Shown here in pieces: positions 9,694-17,887 of a DNA stretch of 33,676 nt (position 1 is the stretch's first letter; each line of letters begins with the position of its first letter). The stretch comes from Elusimicrobiota bacterium (GTDB taxonomy: Bacteria > Elusimicrobiota > Elusimicrobia > Elusimicrobiales > UBA9959). Both the position numbers and the translations under genes were made by a program. The notes below the pieces were generated by a model. That model ran no database searches and was not told where the DNA came from. It saw only the letters and a list, made by a program, of their open reading frames with translations. Where the stretch lies: positions 1 through 33,676 of the forward strand of contig JAHJSU010000023.1 of assembly GCA_018829985.1 (NCBI GenBank), read 5' to 3'.

Positions 9694-9918
9694 TTGACAG
9701 GGTTTATCGCCATAGGACAATTCGCGGCGGGAATCATTACCATCTCGCAGTTCGGCATAGGGGTTTTAAGCATAAGCCAGTTCACCATAGCGGGCTGGGC
9801 GCCGGCGCAGTTTGCGCTGGCTTATTCGCTGATAGCCCAGCCGGGTATTTACATCCACGAAGGGCACGGCCAGGCGGTAAGGAGCCTGCCTGAAATCATC
9901 AGGCTTTTGGGAATGTAA
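9694..9918 (+). CDS. Small hydrophobic decapeptide-repeat protein (possible gene remnant)
   Basis: TTG start; IGQFAAGIIT ISQFGIGVLS ISQFTIAGWA PAQFALAYSL IAQPG: Gln every 10 residues (Q9, Q19, Q29, Q39, Q49). No good RBS seen. Confidence 0.45.
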   Translation: MTGFIAIGQFAAGIITISQFGIGVLSISQFTIAGWAPAQFALAYSLIAQPGIYIHEGHGQAVRSLPEIIRLLGM

Positions 9919-9965
9919 TAGACCGCCGGCTGTAGGGATATGGAATGCTGACACCGACGCAATAG

Positions 9966-10463
9966 CTACTCTATCAGGGCGGTGAGGCTGTAATCCCAGC
10001 TGTAAGAGAAAAGGTTGTCGGCCTGCTTGCGCTCCTGGATCCTGAGGTAATACTTCCCCGCTTCCCCGGCCGGGATGCGCAGTTCATAGCCTGAACCCCG
10101 TTTCCCCGAAACTAAAACCCCTTTCGCCTGGGTTTCCGCCATCCAGGGGGGGTCTCCGCAGAATCCATGCTGTTCCTGGTAGAGCGTCGTCTCGTTGGGA
10201 CCCTGCACGGTGAATTCCGGGCAGTCCTCGTGTCCGCGGTGGCTCAGCTTGAAGATAATGGTCTTTCCGGCGGGCGCTTCAATGGAAAAGACATCGGGAT
10301 TGTCCTGGCCCACCGTGGCCAGTATTTCCACGCCGGCCATTACAGGCGTGGCGGTTTCGTAGGTGTCGTTCGGTTCGAAAGCGTCGTTATACCTGCAGCC
10401 CGCGGAAGGCAGGAGCAGGCAGAAGCCCGCGATAATGGCCGCGGCCCGGATCGTCTTTGTCAT
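9966..10463 (-). CDS. Lipoprotein with PPC-like beta domain
   Basis: Start at 10463 (MTKTIRAAAIIAGFCLLLPSAGC lipobox); FEPNDTYETATPVMAGVEILATVGQDNPDVFSIEAPAGKTIIFKL resembles pre-peptidase C-terminal domains; ATGA overlap with upstream gene. Confidence 0.75.
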   Translation of the reverse strand: MTKTIRAAAIIAGFCLLLPSAGCRYNDAFEPNDTYETATPVMAGVEILATVGQDNPDVFSIEAPAGKTIIFKLSHRGHEDCPEFTVQGPNETTLYQEQHGFCGDPPWMAETQAKGVLVSGKRGSGYELRIPAGEAGKYYLRIQERKQADNLFSYSWDYSLTALIE

Positions 10464-11779
10464 GGGGCTCCTTGACCGGCGCGGACCAGTTCCAGCGCCG
10501 CCCGCGCATATGCCGTTTCCTCCGGGGTAAGCCACTTTTTGCCCGCCGGGCGCAACTCGTCGGCCGCGAGATTGTCTATCACCGTGGCCTGTTGTTCGGG
10601 ATTGAGGTCCGCGAACGGAACGCCCCGGGCGGCCTGCGGCTTCCATTCGTAGGCCTTGTTGCGGCTGCCCTCGAAAATGGCGGCTTTCACATTGGCAAAT
10701 AAAGCTTTGTGCAGGTAGTCCCCGCCCCCGTGCTGGCTCTGCCAGACATGGCCGGTTTCATGGATCAGCGTGTTTCCGTCGTATGTCAGAGTGCCGTCGG
10801 CGTTCGTCAGCGGGCCGAGTTTATCCTTAAAATAGATAGTGTTCCCGATCACATGCGCCGGGAGGAACAGGTGCGACGAACTGTCCTGGCGGACGCGTAC
10901 CTTGTCCAGGTCGACGGAGCCCTTATAGACGCCGCTCAGCAGTTTTTTTTCCTCCGCGGTCAGCGCGCGCGGCAGGGGTTTCCCGAGCAGCGTCGTATCC
11001 ACTATATCCACCGCTCCGAGGACGACCTTGGCCACGGAGTCTACCACGCCGCCCGCTGTTCGCGTAGCGGCGTTTACAACGGCCCCGCCCGCGTCCTTGG
11101 CGGCGTCTTTAAAATTCCCCTTAAGGAGGTTTTTGCCCGCGCTGCCCAGGTCCCGGACTATGCCGGCAGGGACGTCCTTCACTACGCCGACGACATCCCC
11201 GACTATCCCCTTGCCGGTGTTAAGCGCGGTCCGTCCCGCTTCAGAGATGCGCGACAGGAATCCGCCCCAACCGCTTTTAGCGGTATCACCGCCGGCTTTC
11301 GCCGCTTGCCCCGTGGACGGCACGGCCGGCAGCGCTGAATTGGAGACGGACGGCGTTTTAGATGAGTTGAGGTTGGAAACCACGCCGGATTTACTATTCT
11401 TCAGGTCTATGCCGGCATCTTTGTCGGACCCGGTGTTCAAGCCTGAAAAAGACGACTTAAGCCCCTGCGCAAACGAGCACACACGAGTTACCGATTTCAG
11501 AGTCTGTTTTGCGCGGTTTAATTTGCGCTTGATCGTTGCGCATTCTTTAGCCGGTTTAGTCGCATTGCAAGTCTTTAACTGCCGTTCCAGCGCTGGTATC
11601 CGTTTATTCAGCTCTCCGATAAATTTGGTGCATTGCGGGGGGGTTTTTTCAGCGCCGGCATTTTTTTCCGTTCCGGTTTTTGCCGCCGTAGTCTTACTCC
11701 CGGCAGCCGGCTTGGCGCCGAAACAAGGCCCGGCCAGCAATAGAACCGCAAGGGCGCTATAGGATGTAATGCGTCGCAT
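10460..11779 (-). CDS. Secreted protein with HExxH metallopeptidase-like domain
   Basis: Signal peptide MRRITSYSALAVLLLAGPCFGA; coiled-coil-like Cys-containing region; Gly/Ala/Val-rich middle; NTLIHETGHVWQSQHGGGDYLHKALFANV...LNPEQQATVIDN. Confidence 0.72.
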   Translation of the reverse strand: MRRITSYSALAVLLLAGPCFGAKPAAGSKTTAAKTGTEKNAGAEKTPPQCTKFIGELNKRIPALERQLKTCNATKPAKECATIKRKLNRAKQTLKSVTRVCSFAQGLKSSFSGLNTGSDKDAGIDLKNSKSGVVSNLNSSKTPSVSNSALPAVPSTGQAAKAGGDTAKSGWGGFLSRISEAGRTALNTGKGIVGDVVGVVKDVPAGIVRDLGSAGKNLLKGNFKDAAKDAGGAVVNAATRTAGGVVDSVAKVVLGAVDIVDTTLLGKPLPRALTAEEKKLLSGVYKGSVDLDKVRVRQDSSSHLFLPAHVIGNTIYFKDKLGPLTNADGTLTYDGNTLIHETGHVWQSQHGGGDYLHKALFANVKAAIFEGSRNKAYEWKPQAARGVPFADLNPEQQATVIDNLAADELRPAGKKWLTPEETAYARAALELVRAGQGAP

Positions 11780-11797
11780 AATATTACCCTTAAGTAT

Positions 11798-11988
11798 CTG
11801 CGATTCAGACAGTACGGAGCATCCGACGGAGGCTCACCAGTTCCTCCCCCCTTGTGGGGGAGGATTTAGGTGGGGGGAAACATCGGCAGGCAGATCCGCC
11901 AGCCTATCCCCCCATCCTAACCTTCCCCCACAAGGGGGGAAGGAAAATAAGAACGGGCACTCACTGACAGCTACTGTCTGAATCGCAG
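11798..11988. mobile_element. MITE-like element 1 (191 bp, perfect 17-bp TIRs, 8-bp TSD)
   Basis: CTGCGATTCAGACAGTA (11798-11814) and TACTGTCTGAATCGCAG (11972-11988) are exact inverse complements; TTAAGTAT at 11790-11797 and 11989-11996. Confidence 0.88.
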
Positions 11989-12053
11989 TTAAGTATAACA
12001 ATATAGTCTACAGTACGGAGTCGCTTTCCGCAAGGGCCCAAAGGCCTGGCAAT

Positions 12054-12968
12054 TTAAAGCACCAGGGTCATGGCCCAATCGTAAAGGTAGAGGAGGGGGA
12101 AGAATATGAGAGTGGTGAACACTATGGATTGGGAGACGAGGTCCGCGTCAAAATCGAACTCCTTCGCAAGCACGTAATTCATCACCGCCACCGGCATACA
12201 CGCCTCAAGATACCCCGCCCGCGCCGCGCCGCCCTCAAAATCCAGCAACGACGCCAGCAGCAGATAGAACAAAGGCAGGACAAAAAGCTTCATCGCCGCT
12301 ATGAACGAAAGCTTCCCGGCGTTCCCGCCCACGCTTTTGCCGTAAAGACTGACGCCGATGGTAAACAGCGCGAGCGGCAGCGCCGTCTTCCCTATATCCG
12401 CAAGCGCCGTCCGCAGCAGCCCCGGCAAAGGCGCCGCGAACCATGACATCGCAAGCCCGGCTATGGAAGCCCAAAGCACGAAGTTGCGAAGGACCAGCCG
12501 CTTTAAGCCGGCCTTCACGGGGCAGCTCCCCTCGCATATAACGTTTATCAGCAAAAATCCCAGCGTGAATATCAGGATGTTCTGCACCGACGACGCCACG
12601 GCGGCATAGCCGATAGCCCATTCCCCCAGCCGCATGGAAACCACCGGAAAACCGAGATAAACCGTATTGCCCAGCGCCGCCGTTATCACCAGCAGGCGGG
12701 CGAACCGCCAGTCCAGGACGCGGGTAAGCCAAAGAAAGACTATCAACGCCATCAGCGCGGCTATAGGGAGGGTGTTGACCAGCAGAAAATCCGTCCCGAG
12801 GTCTTTAAGCGGAGTATCTATTATTTTAACGAAAGTAAGGGCCGGAAGGGCGGCGTAATAAAGATACCGGTTGAACGCTTTTTCGGCGCTTTCCGGGACA
12901 AGGCCGTATTTGCGGAAGGCCCAGCCCAGGGTGATCACGAGAAAAATATTTGCGATTATGTCTGCCAT
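12054..12968 (-). CDS. AEC (auxin efflux carrier) family transporter
   Basis: MADIIANIFLVITLGWAFRKYGLVPESAEKAFNRYLYYAALPALTFVKI...LGNTVYLGFPV...ACMPVAVMNYVLAKEFDFDADLVSQSIVFTTL. Confidence 0.88.
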   Translation of the reverse strand: MADIIANIFLVITLGWAFRKYGLVPESAEKAFNRYLYYAALPALTFVKIIDTPLKDLGTDFLLVNTLPIAALMALIVFLWLTRVLDWRFARLLVITAALGNTVYLGFPVVSMRLGEWAIGYAAVASSVQNILIFTLGFLLINVICEGSCPVKAGLKRLVLRNFVLWASIAGLAMSWFAAPLPGLLRTALADIGKTALPLALFTIGVSLYGKSVGGNAGKLSFIAAMKLFVLPLFYLLLASLLDFEGGAARAGYLEACMPVAVMNYVLAKEFDFDADLVSQSIVFTTLIFFPLLYLYDWAMTLVL

Positions 12969-12973
12969 TATTT

Positions 12974-13184
12974 GTAAACTGCCCAGATGGCGAGGCGGCG
13001 AGGCGGCTGGGCAGCTAGACCGCTCAACCGCTGGGCAGCTAGGCGGCTGGGCAGCTTTTTAAGGAGTTCTGTATCTTAGCCTGCTTCGCCGTCTAGCCGT
13101 CTCGCTGCCTAGCTGTCCTGCCGCCAAGCTGTCTAGCCGCCAAGCTGTCTCGCTGTCTAGCCGCCTAGCTACCTGAGTAGTTAC
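12974..13184. repeat. Quasi-tandem word palindrome E1 (GGCGGCTGGGCAGCTAG / CTAGCTGCCTAGCCGCC)
   Basis: Left half contains GGCGAGGCGGCGAGGCGGCTGGGCAGCTAG...; right half GCCGTCTAGCCGTCTCGCTGCCTAGCTG...; ends GTAAACTGCCCAG and CCTGAGTAGTTAC. Confidence 0.8.
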
Positions 13185-13349
13185 CATCATTTAATGAACG
13201 CCAGGACCATGACCTGCGCCGGGAACATGTCCATGCCTTAATTTTAGCAAAATGCAGGCTTGCCCCGCCGTCCTCCCCCGGAAGACTCACTAATCCGGCA
13301 GCTTTTTCCGGCAGCCTTTGTCCGGCTAAAAGTGGTAAAATGATTCAAT

Positions 13350-14381
13350 ATGACAAATGAAAAAACAGGCCCCGGCGCGACGCTGCTGATACTGCTGGCT
13401 GTTTTTTTATCGCTCTTCCTGGCCATGATCCGGCCTTACCTGATATCCATCCTGATGGGCCTGTTGCTTGCCATACTCAGCCGGCCGCTTTACGAACTGC
13501 TCTCCAGCCGCGGCCTGGGGCGCCGGACCGCCGCCGGGGTATCAATGGCCGTTATCTTGCTGGCCATAATCGCGCCTTTGACCGGCTTTGCCGTCACGGC
13601 GGTAAAACAGGCGATAGCGCTTGCCGCCTACCTGGCGGACGAGCGGGGAACTGATTTCATCCGCGCAGCGGTCGCGACGCTCACCGCTTTAAAGCCGGTG
13701 CGCTGGGTCATCGATAGTCCGGCGGACCTGCAGGCCAAGGGCCTGGAGTTCGCCCAGAGCGCGGGCGGCGCGCTCAGCCGCATCATACTGGTGCAGGCGG
13801 CCGCCCTGCCAGATTTGGCCCTTAAGCTGGTGATCTCGCTTCTTACCTGGTTCTTCCTGCTTTTCGAGGGGGAGGAGTTCCTCAAATGGCTTATGTCAAA
13901 GGTCCCGATGGAATCCGGCCTGCGCGTCCGCCTTACAGCCTCTTTCCGGGCCACGGCCGCTTCCACCGTCTGGGCCACCTCCGCTGCCGCGGCCGCCCAG
14001 GCGCTGGTCGTGATGCTGGGCTTCCTGCTGCTGGGCCTGCCGGCCGTTTTTCTCGCCGGGGGCGCGACCTTTATCTTCGCCTGGATACCGATACTGGGCA
14101 GCCTGCCGGTCTGCCTGGCGGGCGGGATTTACCTTTATTTCAACGGTTCGATGATCAAGCTGGCGCTTATGGGCGTTGTCGCGATAGTCGCCGGCCTGAT
14201 GGACAACGTGGTGCGGCCGATAGTCCTGAAAGGCCACGGGGATATGCACCCGCTGCTGGCCCTTATCTCCATCTTCGCGGGCATCCGGATGTTCGGCATA
14301 CTCGGCGTAATTTTCGGCCCCATAGTGGCCGCCATGCTGCTGGCCCTGCTTAACTCCTGGCAGGTTCCGCCCGAGGAATGA
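13350..14381 (+). CDS. AI-2E family transporter (PerM-like)
   Basis: Multi-TM; WIPILGSLPVCLAGGIYLYFNG...GLMDNVVRPIVLKGHGDMHPLLALISIFAGIRMFGILGVIFGPIVAA. Confidence 0.92.
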   Translation: MTNEKTGPGATLLILLAVFLSLFLAMIRPYLISILMGLLLAILSRPLYELLSSRGLGRRTAAGVSMAVILLAIIAPLTGFAVTAVKQAIALAAYLADERGTDFIRAAVATLTALKPVRWVIDSPADLQAKGLEFAQSAGGALSRIILVQAAALPDLALKLVISLLTWFFLLFEGEEFLKWLMSKVPMESGLRVRLTASFRATAASTVWATSAAAAAQALVVMLGFLLLGLPAVFLAGGATFIFAWIPILGSLPVCLAGGIYLYFNGSMIKLALMGVVAIVAGLMDNVVRPIVLKGHGDMHPLLALISIFAGIRMFGILGVIFGPIVAAMLLALLNSWQVPPEE

Positions 14382-14382
14382 A

Positions 14383-14397
14383 CGGGTTACTAACCCG
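14383..14397 (+). terminator. Short hairpin downstream of the AI-2E transporter gene
   Basis: CGGGTT-act-AACCCG just after stop 14381; no clear U-run. Confidence 0.4.
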
Positions 14398-14529
14398 AAA
14401 ATCGCGGTTAAAATCGTCCGTCTTAGGCGAATATCCGCGCAATTTTCGGAAGACTAAAAGATGAGAAAAAAAACAGAAAATCCGGAAAATTTTCCGTCCT
14501 TTAGCCCTTATCCTTTATCCTTAAGCCTT

Positions 14530-14609
14530 CCCGAAAAATTCGTCCGCTATTTCCTGCCTACCGGCAGACAGGCAGCGGGCGTCCGCCTAAGGCGGACGAA
14601 TTTTTCGGG
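14530..14609. repeat. Inverted-repeat element with 18-bp perfect arms
   Basis: CCCGAAAAATTCGTCCGC (14530-14547) and GCGGACGAATTTTTCGGG (14592-14609); nested GTCCGCCTAAGGCGGAC. Confidence 0.88.
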
Positions 14610-14622
14610 TTAACGGAGGACT

Positions 14623-16161
14623 ATGCCTTCCAGAACAGAAGCCCGCAACCCCTGGCTTTTCGTGCCCAGCGCTTATTTCGCCGAGGGCCTGCCTTACATC
14701 CTGATAAACTCGGTTTCCGTCATACTTTACAAGAACATGGGCGTTTCAAACGCCGAAATAGCCTTCTGGACCAGTTGGCTCTATCTGCCGTGGGTTATAA
14801 AAATGCTCTGGGGCCCGATGGTGGATATGTACGGCACGCGCCGCAGTTGGGTGATCTACACCCAGCTTATCATGGCCTGCTGCCTGGCCGCGGCCGCGCT
14901 CTCGCTGAGCGGGGAGCGCTTTTTCGCGATATCGCTGCTTACCTTCGCCGTGGGCGCGTTCATCTCCGCCACGCATGACATCGCCACCGACGGTTTCTAC
15001 ATGCTGGCGCTGACCAGGGAAAACCAGGCCTTTTTCGTGGGGATCCGCTCCATGTTCTACCGCTTCGCTATGATATTCGGCACGGGCTTCTTAGTGTTCC
15101 GGGCCGGCAAAATGCAGGAAGCCGGCGCCGGCGCCGCCGCCAGCTGGGGAACGATGCTGACGATCTCGGCGGCGTTCTTCCTGGCGCTGTTCATATATCA
15201 CAAGTTCATCCTCCCTTATCCCGCAGAAGACGTTCCTAAAGCGAAAGCCGGGCCCGGCGTGATATTGCGTTCAATTGTCACGCTGGGAGGCTACCTTGCC
15301 GCGGCCGGACTGCTTATCTGGCTGTTCACCAGCCTGCACGGCGTATGGCAAAAGCTCGGCGCGGCCGCGCTGCTTGTGACGGCGCTGGTCGTCATATGCC
15401 GCAAATACCTGTTCCCATATTTGAAGTTTAAAATGGCGGAGGAGGGAAGCTCTTTCAACGAGGCGTTTATTTCTTATTTTACCCAGGACGGCATAGGCTA
15501 TATCGTGGCCTTCATCCTTTTATACCGCCTGGCCGAGGCCATGTTTTTAAAGCTCACCCAGCCTTTTTTGCTTGACGCGGTGAACAAGGGCGGGCTGGGC
15601 ATTCCGACTTCGGAGGTGGGCATAATATACGGCACTACAGGCATGATAGCCCTTATCACGGGGGGAGTGCTGGGCGGCTGGCTTATTTCAAAATACGGCT
15701 TCCGCCGCTGCCTGTGGCCGATGGTGTTTGCGCTCAACGCGCCCGACGTGTTCTATCTTTACATGGCATACGCCCAGCCGGAGCTGCAGAAGGTTACCCT
15801 CAGCCTGGGCTGGCTTGCGAATCTGCCGCTTGCGGGCGAATGGCTGGCGCATGCAGCCGGGGCCGGTTTCCAGATACCCGCCGGCACGATACCGCTGCTG
15901 GTAGCGGTGGAACAATTCGGCTACGGTGCGGGCATGACGGCCTTCATGGTGTACCTGATGATGATCTGCAGGGGGAAATACAAGACCGCGCATTTTGCCA
16001 TCTCAACCGGCATCATGGCGCTCGGCATGATGGTGCCGGGCATGATAAGCGGAAAGCTCCAGGAAGCGCTGGGCTACAGGCACTTTTTCCTGGCCGTGTG
16101 CTTCCTGACCATCCCGGGGATATTAGTCATTTTTAAGCTGCCGATAAAGGACGAGGAATAA
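14623..16161 (+). CDS. MFS transporter, AmpG-like
   Basis: SD acggagga; NPWLFVPSAYFAEGLPYILINSVSVILYKNMGVSNAEIAFWTSWLYLPWVIKMLWGPMVD...ATHDIATDGFYMLAL. Confidence 0.88.
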   Translation: MPSRTEARNPWLFVPSAYFAEGLPYILINSVSVILYKNMGVSNAEIAFWTSWLYLPWVIKMLWGPMVDMYGTRRSWVIYTQLIMACCLAAAALSLSGERFFAISLLTFAVGAFISATHDIATDGFYMLALTRENQAFFVGIRSMFYRFAMIFGTGFLVFRAGKMQEAGAGAAASWGTMLTISAAFFLALFIYHKFILPYPAEDVPKAKAGPGVILRSIVTLGGYLAAAGLLIWLFTSLHGVWQKLGAAALLVTALVVICRKYLFPYLKFKMAEEGSSFNEAFISYFTQDGIGYIVAFILLYRLAEAMFLKLTQPFLLDAVNKGGLGIPTSEVGIIYGTTGMIALITGGVLGGWLISKYGFRRCLWPMVFALNAPDVFYLYMAYAQPELQKVTLSLGWLANLPLAGEWLAHAAGAGFQIPAGTIPLLVAVEQFGYGAGMTAFMVYLMMICRGKYKTAHFAISTGIMALGMMVPGMISGKLQEALGYRHFFLAVCFLTIPGILVIFKLPIKDEE

Positions 16162-16166
16162 ACCGG

Positions 16167-16253
16167 AAGTTGATAGAGTTGATACCGTATGGGATAAAAC
16201 CGATCAACTTTATCAACTGTCGTTTCCTACTCTATCAACTGAAGTTTTCGGTT
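16167..16253. terminator. Inverted repeat spanning the convergent MFS/CDF gene ends
   Basis: ggaagttgatagagttgata versus atcaactttatcaac...ctctatcaactgaag...ttcggtt lie between and overlap the 3' ends of convergent genes. Confidence 0.45.
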
Positions 16254-17181
16254 CGGCGCAGTTGGGCAGGCACTCTTCGGGACACTTCTTCTCGCAGGGC
16301 TCTATATGGATGGTGACCTTTGCGTCGGCAAATGCCCGCCCTATATCCGCTATGATGTAATCGGTCAGAGCGTGGGCGTCTACCACCGACATTCCTGAAT
16401 CCACCAGTATCTCGGACTCTATGAACCGGGTCGCTCCGGCTTTTCTTGTCTTTAAATTTTTAAAGCTTATCACGCCTTTCTGCGCGCTTATAAGCCCCTC
16501 TATCTTCGTGTTGTCCTCTTTCGGCAGCGAACCGTCAAGCAGGTCGCCCATGGACTGCGCCGTAAGGTTATACGCCGCTTTTATTATCAAAAGAGCCACC
16601 AGGATGGCTATGACCGGGTCTATCCAGTGGACATGGTGTCCCACCCAGACGAGCTCTATAAGCCAGATAAGGAACAGCCCGGCCATGACGCCCAGGGAAG
16701 TATAAACGTCGGTCCTCAAATGCCAGGCGTCGGCCTTTATGGCTATGGAATCGGTGGCGTTGCCCACTTTAAAAAGCATCTGCGAAACCACCATATTGAC
16801 AAAAGCGGAAAGCCCCATGACCAGGATGCCCCAGCCTATCAGTTCTATAGCCTGGGGGTGGATGAGCTTTTTAACCGCTTCGTAAATTATCCAGGCGGCC
16901 GCCAGGAAGATCAGGACCGCCTCTATGAACCCGGAGATGTTCTCGAACTTGCCGTGGCCGTAATGGTGGTCTTTGTCGGCCGGCTTGGCGGAGGAACGCA
17001 CCGCGACATACGCGATAAGCGCCGCGACAAGGTCTATGCCGGAATGTATGGCCTCCGAGAGCACCGACACGGAACCGATGACAAGCCCCGCTATCAGCTT
17101 GAATATCACCAGGACCGTGTTGGAAACCACGGAAAGCTTCACCACGTGCAGTTTAGCGGTATTGGCGTTTTTGACATTCAT
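16213..17181 (-). CDS. Cation diffusion facilitator (CDF) family transporter
   Basis: KLIAGLVIGSVSVLSEAIHSGIDLVAALIAYVAVRSSAKPADKDHHYGHGKFENISGFIEA; C-terminal cytoplasmic domain; Cys-rich tail CEKKCPEECLPNC. Confidence 0.93.
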   Translation of the reverse strand: MNVKNANTAKLHVVKLSVVSNTVLVIFKLIAGLVIGSVSVLSEAIHSGIDLVAALIAYVAVRSSAKPADKDHHYGHGKFENISGFIEAVLIFLAAAWIIYEAVKKLIHPQAIELIGWGILVMGLSAFVNMVVSQMLFKVGNATDSIAIKADAWHLRTDVYTSLGVMAGLFLIWLIELVWVGHHVHWIDPVIAILVALLIIKAAYNLTAQSMGDLLDGSLPKEDNTKIEGLISAQKGVISFKNLKTRKAGATRFIESEILVDSGMSVVDAHALTDYIIADIGRAFADAKVTIHIEPCEKKCPEECLPNCAEPKTSVDRVGNDS

Positions 17182-17189
17182 ACGTTAGC

Positions 17190-17233
17190 CCGAAAAATTC
17201 GTCCCCCCAAGCTTGGGGGGACGAATTTTTCGG
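17190..17233. repeat. Perfect 44-bp palindrome
   Basis: CCGAAAAATTCGTCCCCCCAAG|CTTGGGGGGACGAATTTTTCGG, zero-loop; shares CCGAAAAATTCGTCC with the 14530-14609 element. Confidence 0.95.
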
Positions 17234-17303
17234 ATCAGACGGCCAAACTCCCTCTTGCCCCAGGTAAAAATTTTTGCGGCAAAAATTTTTAAAAGTCAGT
17301 CTG

Positions 17304-17489
17304 CTATTCTAACTTAATGCAGGTCACCGGACAATTGGTGGCCGCCGTTGTGCAGGCCTCTTCTTTGCCGGCGGGAACGGAATCGCCTATCACCACGGCT
17401 TTTTCGTCTTTCTGTTCGAACACTTCAGGGCAGTCGCTGGCGCAAAGCCCGCAGCCTATGCACGCTTCGGCATCGATAACAGCTTTCAT
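17304..17489 (-). CDS. Ferredoxin
   Basis: Start 17489 preceded by SD (cggaggt); MKAVIDAEACIGCGLCASDCPEVFEQKDEKAVVIGDSVPAGKEEACTTAATNCPVTCIKLE. Confidence 0.92.
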   Translation of the reverse strand: MKAVIDAEACIGCGLCASDCPEVFEQKDEKAVVIGDSVPAGKEEACTTAATNCPVTCIKLE

Positions 17490-17548
17490 TTTTACCTCCG
17501 GTTCAGGAACCGCTAAATTTTTCACCTGTCTAAATTATACCTAAAATT

Positions 17549-17887
17549 GTAACTGCTCAGCTTCCGTATACGGTTGATCTTGATTTTAACCGCAAAGAAC
17601 GCAAAGCAAACGCAAAGGACACAGAGTGAATCTGTTTGGAGAGATTACAGCGATAAATTGAAGAGATTACACTATAAGAGAGTTTACGTTAACGGCTTGC
17701 CCGCCAAACGGCGGGTCCGCCTCAGGCGGATAACCTTTGCGTTCTTAGCGTAAACCCTTTGCGTTCTTGGCGGTTTCCTCCGAAGCAGTAAAGGTGAGAC
17801 TTAAAATTAAAGAGGTCAGAAATCAGAAGTAAGAGGCAGGAGGTAAGGAAGCATACTTCTATCACTGACCTCTGCCTGTTTAGTTAT
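17549..17887. repeat. Composite word-palindrome E4 (CGCAAAGAACGCAAAG arms with nested GATTACA words and CCGCC hairpins)
   Basis: AACCGCAAAGAACGCAAAGCAAACGCAAAGG (from 17588) versus AACCTTTGCGTTCTTAGCG...CCCTTTGCGTTCTTGGCGGTT (17732-17775); left end GTAACTGCTCAG; weaker right end CCTGTTTAGTTAT. Confidence 0.75.

Noticed and set aside
11028-11762. ORF (244 aa, Thr/Pro/Ala-rich) antisense to the HExxH protein
   Set aside because: Composition typical of shadow ORFs; no signal peptide or motif.
11847-11945. ORF fragments reading PPCGGGFRWG / PHPNLPPQGGKE
   Set aside because: These are translations of the C/G-rich palindrome inside the MITE, not a protein gene.
12009-12020. ACAGTACGGAG direct repeat just outside MITE 1 (also at 11809)
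   Set aside because: Only 11 bp and no matching partner structure; could be a remnant or chance.
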